Below, in pieces: positions 1 through 9,897 of a DNA stretch of 64,000 bases. The stretch's first letter is position 1, and each line of letters opens with the position of its first letter. The position numbers were made by a program, and so were the translations under genes. This stretch comes from Thiocystis violacea (GTDB taxonomy: Bacteria; Pseudomonadota; Gammaproteobacteria; Chromatiales; Chromatiaceae), in the NCBI RefSeq assembly GCF_016583575.1, contig NZ_NRRG01000006.1, positions 604 to 64,603 on the forward strand. Direction: 5' to 3'. The notes beneath the pieces were generated by a model. That model saw only the letters and a program-made list of their open reading frames with translations. It did no database searches and was not told where the DNA came from.

Positions 1-175
1 TCCGTTCAAGAAGCAGTCGATCAATCAGCGATTTGGTCTCTTCAGAAATATCTGAAACTAAGTGGTCAAGCACGAATTGACGACCACATTCCCGACAAAG
101 ATGGTTTTGCTTTCCGGTTGCATTAAATCCATTCTTCACGATCTTGGTAGAGTTGCAAGTAGGGCAGTGATTCAT
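1..175 (-). CDS. IS1-family InsA-like transposase, N-terminal part, cut by window edge
   Basis: The reverse strand reads from an ATG at 175 to the window edge without a stop, giving 58 residues. It starts MNHCPTCNSTKIVKNG and shows a zinc-ribbon pattern with Cys pairs at residues 4/7 and about 28/31, followed by GRQFV. In the IS1 family this zinc-ribbon/HTH segment is the InsA DNA-binding part of the transposase. The local base composition is clearly more AT-rich than the rest of the window, which fits acquired DNA. The catalytic part lies outside the window, so intactness cannot be judged. Confidence 0.75.
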   Translation of the reverse strand, partial: MNHCPTCNSTKIVKNGFNATGKQNHLCRECGRQFVLDHLVSDISEETKSLIDRLLLER

Positions 176-520
176 GTTTGAATAAATCCAGTCAGATAAT
201 AGATCATATAGATTGTGGCACTACCCAAAAACCTATTGCGATTGACTTCTCATTGGCCGTGGGATTGTGTGGCAGGGGTGACGCATGCGCTATAAATCGC
301 TTGTGTGCCAATTGCTTATTCATTGGCGTTCGAAATGTTCCAAAATCCGCCGTCACCGCCAACGGAAGGGCGCTGGAACCTAATTCTATTGCGTTGGGTA
401 GCGCACAGACGGTAGCTGGGGTTCGTCTCTAAGCTGATCTCGGACATCAACGAAGCTTCCCAGATTGAATGTTTCTGGTGCTTGTTCGCGGTTTCGAATC
501 AACAAGAGACGGTATTGAGT
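176..520. other. AT-richer intergenic stretch next to an IS1-type element
   Basis: This stretch separates the IS1-type transposase start from the PRC-barrel gene. An 84-codon open frame on the plus strand (178-432) has no recognisable domain or convincing ribosome binding site and is not called. The right end of the insertion element probably lies in the first 60 bases, but no matching inverted repeat can be tested because the other end is outside the window. Confidence 0.4.
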
Positions 521-2263
521 ATGAAGAAGTTATTCTCAGCAGTTTCCGGCTTTCCGAGGGGGGCGACGGACCGAGTAGAGGGTGCTCCGCCGACGTTTAA
601 GCCGATTGACGCACATCCCGTCGAAAACCCGACGGATTCAATCCTGACCACGGCTTCTCGGTTCCCAACCCGAAAACTTCCGTTCGCCATGGCCTTCCTC
701 CTTTCCGGTGTCGTGGCTCCGGCCGCGTTTGCTCAGCCTTACGGCGCCCCTGGTTACGGCTATGGCCCTCCGGGTTACGGCCCTCCGGGTTATGGCTACG
801 GCCCTGGTGCTCAGGGTTCGGGTATGGCCGCGGCCCCGCAGCAGGCACCCCAAGCAATAGAAGCGGCAAGCGTGGCACAGCCGCCGATCCCCCAGGCCGC
901 CGACGCGCCGGCGCCGCAGGGCGTGGCACAGGCCCGCGATGACGGGGTCACTGGCCCGGCGACACCGCGGAAGACGGCCGAAAGCGAAGAAGCGGCCGGA
1001 GTCGAGCAACAGATCCGCCAGGCCGATGAGGCGCTGGCACAGCAGAACGTGGCGCAGGCCCGCGGGATGCTGGAGCAGGTATTGCACGAAATCGAGCAGA
1101 CTGGCCCGCGGGCCAATGCCGAACGCCAGAAGGTACTGACCCAGATCCGGGACGGAGTGACAGAGGCCATTGCGGCGCTTGGCCAGAACGACTCGCGGAA
1201 AGCGCGCCAGGCACTGCAGGGGTTCGCGCAACAGAGCCAGGGTGAGGGCGAAAGGGCGATCCTTCGGACCATGGTATCGGTGGACGTTCCCGAGCCGGTG
1301 GTCACGGTCAACCAGTCCGATTCGATCGTCCAGGTCCAGCAGGGGCAGGCGCAGGTCGCGGTCGACCCGGGCCGCGCACAGGTGACCGTCAATCAGGCCG
1401 CACCGCAGGTGCGCGTGAACATGCCGCAGCCGAAGATCACCATCGACATGCCGGCCCCCGATATTCTCGTGGCGATGCCCAATCCCACCGTGTCGGTGAA
1501 CGTGCCGCAACCGCAAGTATCGGTCGACCAGGCCGCGCCGACGGTGACCGTCGAGCAGGGCAAGCCAGAAGTGCAGGTCGGCAGCGACGCGAGCGCGGGC
1601 ACGGGACAGTCTGACGTCCGGGTCGAGAAGGGGCAGGCACAGGTCAGGATGAACGACGCGCGGCAAGCGGCGGTGAGCATCTCCGAAGCCCAGCCCCAGG
1701 TTCGCTACAACGCGGCCCAGCCGGTGGTCCAGATCGAGAGCGAAGGCGAGCCGCGGGTTGAGTTCGTCCAGTCAGGCGAGGCTCGCGTCCAGATCCGGCA
1801 GATGAGCGCCGACGAGACCCGGGAAATGGCGAAGCAGCAGGCTTCACGGATGCAGGGCCAGACGGCGGCGCCGTCTGAGCAGGTCGCACAGCCGGCAGCG
1901 GCTAGCGGGCAAGCCCGCGACGACGCGAATACCGCCGTGAGTGCCGCGTCCACGCGAGACATGCCGTCGACCGTCGGGGACATCACCGGCTACGCCATTG
2001 TCGACAGTCATGTGAAGAAGCTCGGCGATATCCTCAAAGTGGTGAGCGTGAACAACCGACTCTATGCCGTGATCGGCTCCGGCGGCCTTCTCGGATTCGG
2101 CGATAAGCAAATGGCGATCGAGCTGTCGTCGCTGGTGTTTTCCAACAACGCACTGATGGCGCCGGACGTTCCGGGGAACCAGATCGCAACCCTGCACGGT
2201 TTCAAGTCGGATGCCTATCCCCCGCTTGAGGACAAGTATCCGGTGACCATCGGCAGCCTCTGA
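521..2263 (+). CDS. Exported protein with beta-repeat region and C-terminal PRC-barrel-like domain
   Basis: 580 residues from ATG 521. The frame is open to a TTG at 482, and a later ATG at 689 also precedes the signal-like stretch. A hydrophobic segment ending PAAFA just before QPYG looks like a signal peptide with an unusually long N-terminal leader. A Gly/Tyr/Pro-rich stretch (repeated GYGP units) follows, then a charged, probably helical region rich in Gln/Ala/Glu. Next come about a dozen short units of the form V-x-V-x(3-5)-P-x-V-x-V (about residues 255-400), which suggest a beta-solenoid or stacked strands. The C-terminal 90 residues (GDITGYAIVDSHVKKLGDI onward) resemble a PRC-barrel domain. 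The role is unknown; a cell-surface or periplasmic structural protein is plausible. Confidence 0.7.
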   Translation: MKKLFSAVSGFPRGATDRVEGAPPTFKPIDAHPVENPTDSILTTASRFPTRKLPFAMAFLLSGVVAPAAFAQPYGAPGYGYGPPGYGPPGYGYGPGAQGSGMAAAPQQAPQAIEAASVAQPPIPQAADAPAPQGVAQARDDGVTGPATPRKTAESEEAAGVEQQIRQADEALAQQNVAQARGMLEQVLHEIEQTGPRANAERQKVLTQIRDGVTEAIAALGQNDSRKARQALQGFAQQSQGEGERAILRTMVSVDVPEPVVTVNQSDSIVQVQQGQAQVAVDPGRAQVTVNQAAPQVRVNMPQPKITIDMPAPDILVAMPNPTVSVNVPQPQVSVDQAAPTVTVEQGKPEVQVGSDASAGTGQSDVRVEKGQAQVRMNDARQAAVSISEAQPQVRYNAAQPVVQIESEGEPRVEFVQSGEARVQIRQMSADETREMAKQQASRMQGQTAAPSEQVAQPAAASGQARDDANTAVSAASTRDMPSTVGDITGYAIVDSHVKKLGDILKVVSVNNRLYAVIGSGGLLGFGDKQMAIELSSLVFSNNALMAPDVPGNQIATLHGFKSDAYPPLEDKYPVTIGSL

Positions 2264-2720
2264 GCCGGATGACGAGGTGACCTTTGGGTCGACCTCGGGC
2301 CGGCGGAGCGATCCGCCGGCAATGTTTCGTCGCCCGCCCGTGCCCTTATGGTGCGGGCGTTCTCCTAATGAGCCCGGCAGGGCGCTCCATGGATAACCCT
2401 AAAAAAGCTGTCAGCTTTCAGCCTCCAGCCGCCAGCTATTGGGAATCCGCAACTTGGCCATTGACCAAGACCGGCCGAGGCTCAGCCATTGGGTGAAGCC
2501 AGCAAGAAGCGAAAACCTCGGCCATGCAACGGCTGTAGGCTGATCGCTGGCGGCTGTAGGCTGGATTCGGAGGCACGGGGCACAGCGAATCGTTTATCCA
2601 ACTCGCCGTGTGCGTTAGCGAACAGACTCGGGCCTGACATCGCGTTTAGCCTGGTTCAAATGGCGCCGTGTTCGAGTGCGGCGCGTGGGAATCAGCGAAC
2701 CAACGAGCAGACAGAGGAGC
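2264..2720. other. Intergenic region with short GGCTGTAGGCTG-type repeats
   Basis: No convincing gene. Around 2400-2445 there is a low-complexity run of the form CAGCTTTCAGCCTCCAGC, and at 2528-2565 the unit GGCTGTAGGCTG occurs twice around GATCGCTGGC. Such patches are typical of non-coding repetitive DNA. A promoter for the following efflux operon should lie here, but no clear -35/-10 pair was seen. Confidence 0.45.
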
Positions 2721-2981
2721 ATGGCCATGGGTCGGTTAAGCAAGACTTCACTCAATCAGAGAGAACCCCTCCCACCCCATCGCCCGATGGCGGAATCGCT
2801 CGCGCCTCGGATCCTGCAGGCCAAGGAGTTGATCCGCGAACGCCGCCGGATCGCCCTGGCCTACCGGCGCAGTCAGAGTGACTTCGACCGCGATCGACTG
2901 GAAATCATCGATCACGAACTCGCCAGCCACAACATCGATATCCCGGCCATCCAGCGCTGTGTCGCCCAACGGAAGATCTGA
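2721..2981 (+). CDS. Small conserved-looking protein leading an efflux operon
   Basis: 86 residues from ATG 2721, chosen because AGAGGAG lies just upstream (a second ATG at 2727 is also possible). The product is highly charged and probably helical: the stretch QAKELIRERRRIALAYRR is strongly basic, followed by an acidic helix and a short tail. It has no signal peptide or membrane segment. It ends five bases before the GTG start of the HlyD-type adaptor, so it is almost certainly co-transcribed with it. I do not recognise a family; DNA or RNA binding, or an adaptor role for the transporter, would be guesses. Confidence 0.6.
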   Translation: MAMGRLSKTSLNQREPLPPHRPMAESLAPRILQAKELIRERRRIALAYRRSQSDFDRDRLEIIDHELASHNIDIPAIQRCVAQRKI

Positions 2982-2985
2982 AACC

Positions 2986-4059
2986 GTGACCCCCGCATTC
3001 AAAAAGAAGGCGGCGGCGACAGTCATCCTGATTGCCGTCGCCGCGATCGCGGGACTGGCCTGGACCGCCCTGCAACCCTCGGGTCCCGGCGCCGGCTTCG
3101 TCAGCGGCAACGGCCGCATCGAGGCCACCGAGGTCGATGTTGCCACCAAGCTTGGCGGACGGGTGGACAGCATTCTGGTCAAGGAGGGCGATTTCGTTGA
3201 GGCCGGTCAGCCGCTGGCGCGGATGCAGGTCGATGTCCTGGACGCGCAGCGCGACGAGGCGCTGGCCAAATCCCGCCAGGCCGTGACCGCCGTCGCCAGC
3301 GCCAAGGCCCAGGTCGCGGTGCGCCAGAGCGACACCGCCGCCGCGCAGGCCCTGGTGGGGCAGCGCGAGAGCGAGCTGGACGCGGCGCAGCGGCGCTACG
3401 CGCGCTCCGAAACCCTGTCCGAAAAGGGCATGACCACCCGCCAGATCCTCGACGACGACCGCGCCAGCGTGCATGGCGCGCAGGCGACGCTGGCCGGGGC
3501 GGAGGCCCAGGTGACCGCGAGCGAGGCGGCGACCGCAGCCGCGCGCGCCGAGGTCGTCGGCGCCAATTCCGGCGTCGAGGCGAGCGAGGCGACGGTCGCC
3601 CGCGTCGAGGCCGACATCGAGGACAGTCAGCTCAAATCCCCGCGCGCCGGGCGGGTGCAATACCGCATCGCGCAGCCCGGCGAGGTGCTGGGCGCCGGCG
3701 GCAAGGTGCTCAACCTGGTGGATCTCAGCGATGTCTATATGACCTTCTTCCTGCCCGAGCGGGCGGCCGGTCGGGTCGCGCTGGGCAGCGAGGTGCGTCT
3801 CGTGCTCGATGCGGCGCCGCAATATGTGATTCCGGCGCGGGTGTCCTATGTCGCCAGCACCGCGCAGTTCACGCCCAAGACGGTCGAGACCGCCAGCGAG
3901 CGGCAGAAGCTGATGTTCCGCGTCAAGGCGCGGATCGACCCGGAGCTGCTGAAAAAACACCGCACCCTGGTCAAGACCGGCCTGCCCGGCATGGCCTGGC
4001 TCAAGGTCGACGAGCAGGCCGTCTGGCCGGCTGACCTGGTGCTGAAGGTGCCGGATTGA
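2986..4059 (+). CDS. HlyD-family periplasmic adaptor of an ABC efflux system (YhiI-like)
   Basis: 357 residues from GTG 2986 (VTPAFKKK), preferred over the in-frame ATG 2878 because that one lies inside the preceding gene. One N-terminal membrane anchor (about residues 8-28) is followed by a lipoyl/barrel-sandwich half ([20 protein letters not shown]), a long Ala/Glu-rich coiled-coil hairpin (about 75-220), the second lipoyl half ([18 protein letters not shown]) and a beta-barrel domain. Family members link an inner-membrane transporter to an outer-membrane channel. Its stop overlaps the TTG start of the ATPase/permease gene, giving the order adaptor, double ATPase-permease, permease known from the E. 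coli yhiI-rbbA-yhhJ set. The substrate is unknown. Confidence 0.88.
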   Translation: MTPAFKKKAAATVILIAVAAIAGLAWTALQPSGPGAGFVSGNGRIEATEVDVATKLGGRVDSILVKEGDFVEAGQPLARMQVDVLDAQRDEALAKSRQAVTAVASAKAQVAVRQSDTAAAQALVGQRESELDAAQRRYARSETLSEKGMTTRQILDDDRASVHGAQATLAGAEAQVTASEAATAAARAEVVGANSGVEASEATVARVEADIEDSQLKSPRAGRVQYRIAQPGEVLGAGGKVLNLVDLSDVYMTFFLPERAAGRVALGSEVRLVLDAAPQYVIPARVSYVASTAQFTPKTVETASERQKLMFRVKARIDPELLKKHRTLVKTGLPGMAWLKVDEQAVWPADLVLKVPD

Positions 4060-6818
4060 CCGCTGTCGATCCGCCGGAGCAGGATGCGCCGGCGCCGGTA
4101 GCCAGCCTGACCGACGTGAGTCTGCGCTACGGCAAGGTCGTGGCGCTGGACGCCATCGCGCTGGACATCCCGGCCGGGCGCATGGTCGGACTGCTCGGCC
4201 CGGACGGCGTGGGCAAGTCCAGCCTGCTGGCGCTGCTGTCCGGCGCCCGCGCCATTCAAGAGGGCAGGGTGCAGGCTTTGGGCGGGGACATGGCGAGCGC
4301 GCGCCATCGGAGCCGAGTCTGCCCCCGCATCTCTTACATGCCCCAGGGGCTGGGCAAGAACCTCTATCCGACCCTGTCGATCGAGGAAAACCTTCAGTTC
4401 TTCGGTCGGCTATTCGGCCACCCGGCCGCCGAGCGCCGCCGTCGCATCGACGTGCTCACGGCAAGCACCGGCCTGACCCCCTTCCTGTCGCGCCCGGCTG
4501 GCAAGCTTTCGGGCGGCATGAAACAGAAGCTGGGTCTCTGCTGCGCCCTGATCCACGATCCGGACCTCTTGATCCTGGACGAGCCGACCACGGGCGTCGA
4601 TCCGCTCGCCCGCTCGCAGTTCTGGGAGTTGATCAAAGGGATAAGAATCAAGCAAACCGGCATGAGCGTGATCGTCGCAACCGCCTACATGGACGAGGCG
4701 CAGGGCTTCGACTGGCTGGTGGCCATGGATGCCGGCCGTGTCCTGGCGACCGGCACACCGGATGAGCTGCTGAAGCGCACCGGCAGCGAGTCGCTGGACG
4801 CGGCCTTCATCGCGCTGCTGCCGGAGGACCGTCGGCGCGGTCATCGAACCGTGACGATTCCCCCGCTCGCCGCCGGAGTCGATGCCGAGATCGCCATCGA
4901 GGCGAAAGACCTCACCATGCGCTTCGGTGACTTCGTCGCCGTCGATCAGGTGAATCTCTCCATCCGCCGCGGCGAGATCTTCGGCTTCATCGGGTCCAAC
5001 GGCTGCGGCAAGTCCACCACCATGAAGATGCTGACCGGACTGCTGCCGGCCAGCGCGGGCCGCGCCGCGCTCTTCGGGCAGGCGGTCGACCCCAAGGACA
5101 TCGCCACGCGCCGGCGCGTGGGCTATATGTCGCAGGCGTTTTCGCTCTATTCGGAGCTGTCGGTGCGCCAGAACCTGGTGCTGCACGCGCGTCTCTTCCA
5201 GGTGCCGGAGACCGAAATCCCGGCGCGGGTGGAGGAGATGGTCCAGCGCTTCGGTCTGGCCGAGTCGGTGGACGCCATGCCCGGCACGCTGCCGCTGGGC
5301 ATCCGCCAGCGTCTCTCGCTGGCCGTGGCCATGGTGCATCGGCCCGAGCTGCTGATCCTGGACGAGCCCACCTCGGGCGTCGACCCCATCGCGCGCGACA
5401 GCCTCTGGCAACTGATGATCGACCTGGCGCGCCAGGATCGGGTCACCATCTTCATCTCCACCCATTTCATGAACGAGGCCGGGCGCTGCGACCGCATCTC
5501 GCTGATGCACGCCGGGCGCGTGCTGGTCACCGATGTCCCGGCCGAGCTGGTGCGTCAACGCGGCGCGGCGACCCTGGAGGCGGCCTTCATCGGCTATCTG
5601 GAGGACGCCGGCGCGCGTGGCGAGACCTCAACCGCACCGGCGACGGCGGCCCCAGCGGTTCCGGCGACGGCGCCGCGCGCGCGCCGCCTTCTCTTCAGCC
5701 CTGGGCGCGCCTGGAGCTACGCCCTGCGCGAGACGCTGGAGCTGAAGCGCGACCCGATGCGCGCCACCATGGCGCTGCTCGGGACGGCGCTGCTGATGTT
5801 CGTCTTCGGCTATGGCATCAGCCTGGACGTGGAGGATCTCAGCTACGCCGTGCTCGACCGCGACCGGACCGGCTTGAGCCAGAACTACGCCCTGAACCTG
5901 TCCGGCTCGCGCTACTTCGTCGAGCGCCCGCCGATCCTCGATGACCGCGATCTCGACCGGCGCATGCGCGCCGGCCAGCTCGCGCTGGCCATCGAGATCC
6001 CGCACGGCTTCGCGCGCGACATCGCGCGCGGTCACAGCGTGCAGATCGGCGCCTGGGTGGACGGCGCCATGCCGGTACGCGCCGAGACGGTGCGGGGTTA
6101 CGTGCAGGGCATGCACCAGGGCTGGCTGCTGGAGCAGGCGAAACACCGGCTCGGCCAGGACGCCGCGACCGGACCCGCGACGATCGCGACCCGCTTTCGC
6201 TACAACCCGGACGTGCGCAGCCTGCCGGCGATGGTGCCTGCGGTCATCCCCATGCTGCTGCTGATGATCCCGGCGATGCTGACCGCGCTCGCGGTGGTGC
6301 GCGAAAAGGAGCTTGGCTCCATCATCAATCTCTACGTCACCCCGGTCACCCGCAGCGAATTCCTGCTTGGCAAGCAGCTCCCCTACATCCTGCTGGCGAT
6401 GCTCAACTTCGCCCTGCTGACGCTGCTGGCGGTCACCGTCTTCGGGGTGCCGGTCAAGGGCAGCCTGCTGGCGCTGACGACGGGGGCGCTGCTCTTCGTC
6501 ACCTTCTCGACCGGCTTCGGGCTCTTCGCCTCCACCTTCACCCGCAGCCAGATCGCGGCCATGTTCGTGACCATCATCGGCACCATCATCCCGGCCGTCC
6601 AGTTCGCCGGCATGCTCAACCCGGTGTCCTCGCTCGAAGGCGTGGGGTATCTCATCGGCCAGGTCTATCCGGCCGCGCACTTCCTCACCATCACGCGGGG
6701 CGTCTTCAACAAGGCGCTGGGCTTCGCCAGCCTCGACGCCTCCTTCTGGCCGCTCGCGCTGGCGGTGCCGGTGATCCTGACCCTGTCGATCCTGCTGTTG
6801 AAGAAGCAGGAGCGCTAA
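4056..6818 (+). CDS. rbbA: RbbA-like ABC transporter: two ATPase domains fused to a permease
   Basis: 920 residues, close to E. coli RbbA/YhiH in length and plan. It starts at TTG 4056, overlapping the adaptor stop by four bases. ATPase 1 has Walker [10 protein letters not shown], signature LSGGMKQ and Walker [11 protein letters not shown]. ATPase 2 has Walker [10 protein letters not shown], a degenerate signature LPLGIRQR and Walker [11 protein letters not shown]. The C-terminal third (about residue 550 on) is an ABC-2 type permease with one membrane segment, a large periplasmic part and a cluster of five segments, including the [18 protein letters not shown] motif. In E. coli the soluble part was described as a ribosome-associated ATPase, but the genetic context here argues for export. 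Confidence 0.88.
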   Translation: MTAVDPPEQDAPAPVASLTDVSLRYGKVVALDAIALDIPAGRMVGLLGPDGVGKSSLLALLSGARAIQEGRVQALGGDMASARHRSRVCPRISYMPQGLGKNLYPTLSIEENLQFFGRLFGHPAAERRRRIDVLTASTGLTPFLSRPAGKLSGGMKQKLGLCCALIHDPDLLILDEPTTGVDPLARSQFWELIKGIRIKQTGMSVIVATAYMDEAQGFDWLVAMDAGRVLATGTPDELLKRTGSESLDAAFIALLPEDRRRGHRTVTIPPLAAGVDAEIAIEAKDLTMRFGDFVAVDQVNLSIRRGEIFGFIGSNGCGKSTTMKMLTGLLPASAGRAALFGQAVDPKDIATRRRVGYMSQAFSLYSELSVRQNLVLHARLFQVPETEIPARVEEMVQRFGLAESVDAMPGTLPLGIRQRLSLAVAMVHRPELLILDEPTSGVDPIARDSLWQLMIDLARQDRVTIFISTHFMNEAGRCDRISLMHAGRVLVTDVPAELVRQRGAATLEAAFIGYLEDAGARGETSTAPATAAPAVPATAPRARRLLFSPGRAWSYALRETLELKRDPMRATMALLGTALLMFVFGYGISLDVEDLSYAVLDRDRTGLSQNYALNLSGSRYFVERPPILDDRDLDRRMRAGQLALAIEIPHGFARDIARGHSVQIGAWVDGAMPVRAETVRGYVQGMHQGWLLEQAKHRLGQDAATGPATIATRFRYNPDVRSLPAMVPAVIPMLLLMIPAMLTALAVVREKELGSIINLYVTPVTRSEFLLGKQLPYILLAMLNFALLTLLAVTVFGVPVKGSLLALTTGALLFVTFSTGFGLFASTFTRSQIAAMFVTIIGTIIPAVQFAGMLNPVSSLEGVGYLIGQVYPAAHFLTITRGVFNKALGFASLDASFWPLALAVPVILTLSILLLKKQER

Positions 6819-6820
6819 GG

Positions 6821-7945
6821 ATGCCGCATCTCGCCAATATTTATCGGCTGGGCGTCAAGGAGCTTTGGAGCCTGGCGCGCGACCCCATGATGCTCGTCCT
6901 CATCGCCTACACCTTCACCGTCTCCATCTATGTGGCGGCCACGGCGATGCCGGAGACCCTGCACAAGGCGCCGATCGCCATCGTCGACGAGGACGCCTCG
7001 CCGCTGTCGGCGCGCATCGCCAGCGCCTTCTATCCGCCGCGCTTCGATCCGCCGGCGATGATCGCCCTCTCGGAGATCGACGCCGGCATGGATGCCGGGA
7101 CCTATACCTTCGTGCTGGACATCCCGCCGGACTTCCAACGCGACGTGCTGGCCGGGCGCTCGCCCGCCATCCAGCTCAATGTCGACGCCACGCGCATGAG
7201 CCAGGCGTTCACCGGCAGCAGTTTTGTCCAGCAGATGGTGCTGGGCGAGGTGGGCGAGTTCGTCCAGCGCTATCGTGGCAGCGCACCCTTGCCGGTCGAG
7301 CTGGCCCTGCGCACGCGCTTCAATCCCAACCTGGAGCAGTCCTGGTTCGGCGCCCTGATGGAGATCATCAACAACGTCACCCTGCTGTCGATCATCCTGA
7401 CCGGCGCGGCCCTGATCCGCGAGCGCGAGCACGGCACCATCGAGCACCTGCTGGCGATGCCGGTCACGCCCGCCGAGATCATGCTGGCCAAGGTCTGGTC
7501 GATGGGTCTGGTGGTGCTGCTGGCCGCTGGCGTGGCGCTGGTCTTCGTCGTGCAGGGTGTGCTGCGCATCCCGATCGAGGGCTCGCTCGCGCTCTTCCTG
7601 GCCGCCGCCGCGCTGCATCTCTTCGCCACCACCTCGCTCGGCATCTTCATGGCCACCCTGGCGCGCTCCATGCCGCAGTTCGGCATGCTCGCGGTGCTCA
7701 TCCTGCTGCCGCTGCAACTGCTCTCGGGCAACTCCACCCCGCGCGAGAGCATGCCGGAGCTGGTACAGGACGTGATGCTGGCCGCGCCCACCACGCACTT
7801 CGTCACCGCCGCCCAAGCCATCCTCTATCGCGGCGCCGGCCTCGACGTGGTCTGGCCGCCGTTCCTCGCCCTCGCCGCGATCGGTGGGATATTCTTCGCC
7901 GTCGCGCTGTCCCGCTTTCGCCGGACGATTAGCGCGATGGCGTGA
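6821..7945 (+). CDS. yhhJ: ABC-2 type permease (YhhJ-like)
   Basis: 374 residues, starting two bases after the RbbA-like stop, so translation is probably coupled. The topology is one N-terminal membrane helix (about residues 22-40), a periplasmic domain, then five helices toward the C terminus. The characteristic ABC-2 segment IREREHGTIEHLLAMPVTPAEIMLAKV lies before the helix cluster. It parallels the permease half of the upstream fusion protein, so the two probably form a heterodimeric channel driven by the tandem ATPases and connected to the HlyD adaptor. No outer-membrane channel gene follows; the next gene is a c-di-GMP enzyme after a 62-base gap. Confidence 0.87.
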   Translation: MPHLANIYRLGVKELWSLARDPMMLVLIAYTFTVSIYVAATAMPETLHKAPIAIVDEDASPLSARIASAFYPPRFDPPAMIALSEIDAGMDAGTYTFVLDIPPDFQRDVLAGRSPAIQLNVDATRMSQAFTGSSFVQQMVLGEVGEFVQRYRGSAPLPVELALRTRFNPNLEQSWFGALMEIINNVTLLSIILTGAALIREREHGTIEHLLAMPVTPAEIMLAKVWSMGLVVLLAAGVALVFVVQGVLRIPIEGSLALFLAAAALHLFATTSLGIFMATLARSMPQFGMLAVLILLPLQLLSGNSTPRESMPELVQDVMLAAPTTHFVTAAQAILYRGAGLDVVWPPFLALAAIGGIFFAVALSRFRRTISAMA

Positions 7946-8007
7946 GTCCAGATCCCAAACGCCATCATGACTGGAGCGATCGGTATGAGTAGGGAGGAAA
8001 AACACGG

Positions 8008-9762
8008 ATGCGACACACCAGCCATGATCCCGTCACCGGACTGCCCAGCGGGGCGCTGATCCGCGATCGGCTCGCCAATGCCCTGCAGCGTTCACGGCGC
8101 AATGGCTTGAGTCTGGTGGTGCTGTTCGTCGATCTCGACGGCTTCAATCTGTTCAAGGACGCGGATGGCCATGACGTCGGCGACCGTTTGCTTAAGCAGG
8201 TGGCCGCCCGGCTTGCCGAGCAGATCCGGCCGGGGGATACCTTGGCGCGTTTCGCCAATGAGGAATTTGTCATCCTCTGCGAGCAGATCGAACAACCGGC
8301 CACGCTGTCCGTCCTGGCCGATCGCCTCAACGAGGCGTTGCGTCAGCCATTCGAATGCGACGGGCGGCGACGGATCGTGACGGCGAGCGTCGGGCTCGCC
8401 ATCGGTAACGGCAATACCCATTGCGTCGATGATCTGTTGAGCCATGCCGAGACGGCGATGTCGGCGGTGAAGGAAGAGGGCGGCGACGGCTGGCGGTTTT
8501 TCAGTCCAGGTCAGCACGACCTGGACCAGCAGCGGTTCGCCATCGTCAATGGTCTGCGCACGGCGATCGAGCGCAACGAGCTGTCGACCCGTTTTCAGCC
8601 GATCGTCGTCGCCGAGAGCGGTCGCATCGTCGGCGCGGAACTGCTGCTGCGCTGGAACTCGTCCGAGGGCGAGATCTCGCCCGCGGTCTTCATTCCGATC
8701 GCCGAGATGACCGGCGCCATCGTGCCCATCGGCGTCTGGGTCTTCCGTCAGGCGTGTTTGGCCGAGGCCAACTGGCGTCGGCGCTGGGGCACCGAGGCGC
8801 CCTATGTGTCGGTGAATGTCTCGCCGCGACAGTTGAGCAAGGAATCGCTGGTCGAGGAATTTGCCGCCATCCTGTGCGAGACGGGGGCCGACCCGGCGCG
8901 CCTGCTGCTGGAAATCACCGAGACCGCGCTGATGGCGGATGTCGAACTCAATCTGCGCCTTCTGCGCCGCTTGACCGAGCTGGGTCTGCGAGTGGCCGTG
9001 GACGATTTCGGCACTGGTTATTCCTCGCTGGCGCAATTGACGCGCCTGCCGGTCGCGGTGCTGAAGATCGACCGGGCCTTCGTCGATGGCCTCGACAAGC
9101 GCCCGGAGAATCGCGCCGTCATCCGCGCCGTGATCGGGCTGGGCCGCGCGCTTGGGCTGAAACTGGTGGCGGAAGGGGTCGAGACCGACGCCCAGCGGCT
9201 CGAACTCCGCGCCCATGGCTGCGAGTTCGCCCAAGGCTATTACTTTCACCGTCCGCTCGAAGAGCCGGCGTTCGTCGCGACCCTGGAGTCCGAGCTTCGG
9301 GGCGGCGGCCTGGCCGACGCGGCGTCGCCACTCCACTTTCTCATCTATGTCAGCCAGGCAACGCCGCCGATGACCGAGGCGACGCTCGACGCCTTGCGGG
9401 AACAATCCAGAACCCTCAATCGCTCGACCGGCCTAACCGGCTGTCTGCTCTACCAGGACGGACTCTTCATGCAGATGCTCGAAGGCCAGCGGGAGGTTGT
9501 GTCTGCTTTGATGGACCGGGTCAAGACCGACCCGCGTCACCGCGACCTGCGCATCGTCATCGAGGGTCCGGCGCGCCGGCGGGTCTTCCTGGATTGGGGC
9601 ATGGTGGTACGCGACCTGACGCCAGGTCCGGACGAACCGGATTTCACGCCCTGGCCGGGCCGCCGCTTGAGTTTCCGCGATCTGGCCGAGGATGCGCGGA
9701 CTTGCTACGTCTATCTCACCGCCTACGCGGGCGGCGGCATGTCGGAGGGAATCAGGGCCTGA
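8008..9762 (+). CDS. Blue-light-sensing c-di-GMP phosphodiesterase: degenerate GGDEF, EAL, C-terminal BLUF
   Basis: 584 residues with a strong GGAGG upstream. Residues 5-165 are a GGDEF-type domain whose active motif reads FANEEF instead of GGDEF, so cyclase activity is unlikely. Residues about 185-425 are an EAL domain with ELL in place of EAL, but with NVSPRQ, ITET, DDFGTGYSS, LKIDRAF, VAEGVE and AQGYYF present, so phosphodiesterase activity is expected. Residues about 445-545 are a BLUF flavin domain: LIYVS (Tyr near 447), TGLTGCLLY, FMQMLEG (Gln near 489) and LDWGM keep the known photocycle residues. In BLUF-EAL proteins such as BlrP1, light stimulates c-di-GMP hydrolysis. Here BLUF sits at the C terminus, the reverse of BlrP1. 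A relic of a second copy lies at 10643. Confidence 0.9.
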   Translation: MRHTSHDPVTGLPSGALIRDRLANALQRSRRNGLSLVVLFVDLDGFNLFKDADGHDVGDRLLKQVAARLAEQIRPGDTLARFANEEFVILCEQIEQPATLSVLADRLNEALRQPFECDGRRRIVTASVGLAIGNGNTHCVDDLLSHAETAMSAVKEEGGDGWRFFSPGQHDLDQQRFAIVNGLRTAIERNELSTRFQPIVVAESGRIVGAELLLRWNSSEGEISPAVFIPIAEMTGAIVPIGVWVFRQACLAEANWRRRWGTEAPYVSVNVSPRQLSKESLVEEFAAILCETGADPARLLLEITETALMADVELNLRLLRRLTELGLRVAVDDFGTGYSSLAQLTRLPVAVLKIDRAFVDGLDKRPENRAVIRAVIGLGRALGLKLVAEGVETDAQRLELRAHGCEFAQGYYFHRPLEEPAFVATLESELRGGGLADAASPLHFLIYVSQATPPMTEATLDALREQSRTLNRSTGLTGCLLYQDGLFMQMLEGQREVVSALMDRVKTDPRHRDLRIVIEGPARRRVFLDWGMVVRDLTPGPDEPDFTPWPGRRLSFRDLAEDARTCYVYLTAYAGGGMSEGIRA

Positions 9763-9897
9763 CGTCAATCGCCCGCCGCCAACAGCGCGGAGAGTTTAGC
9801 CAATGCCTCGGAAGGTTCCACGTTGGCCGCGTCTCACGCAAAGCCGTGAAGGAGGGGTGGAGCAAGCGGCATGATGGGCGTCAGACCACGGCGCCCG

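Noticed and set aside
178-432. 84-codon open frame near the left edge
   Set aside because: No recognisable domain, no good ribosome binding site, and it starts inside the likely end of the IS1-type element.
2489-2881. 130-codon plus-strand frame before the efflux operon
   Set aside because: Spans repetitive intergenic DNA and overlaps the better-supported small gene at 2721 in another frame.
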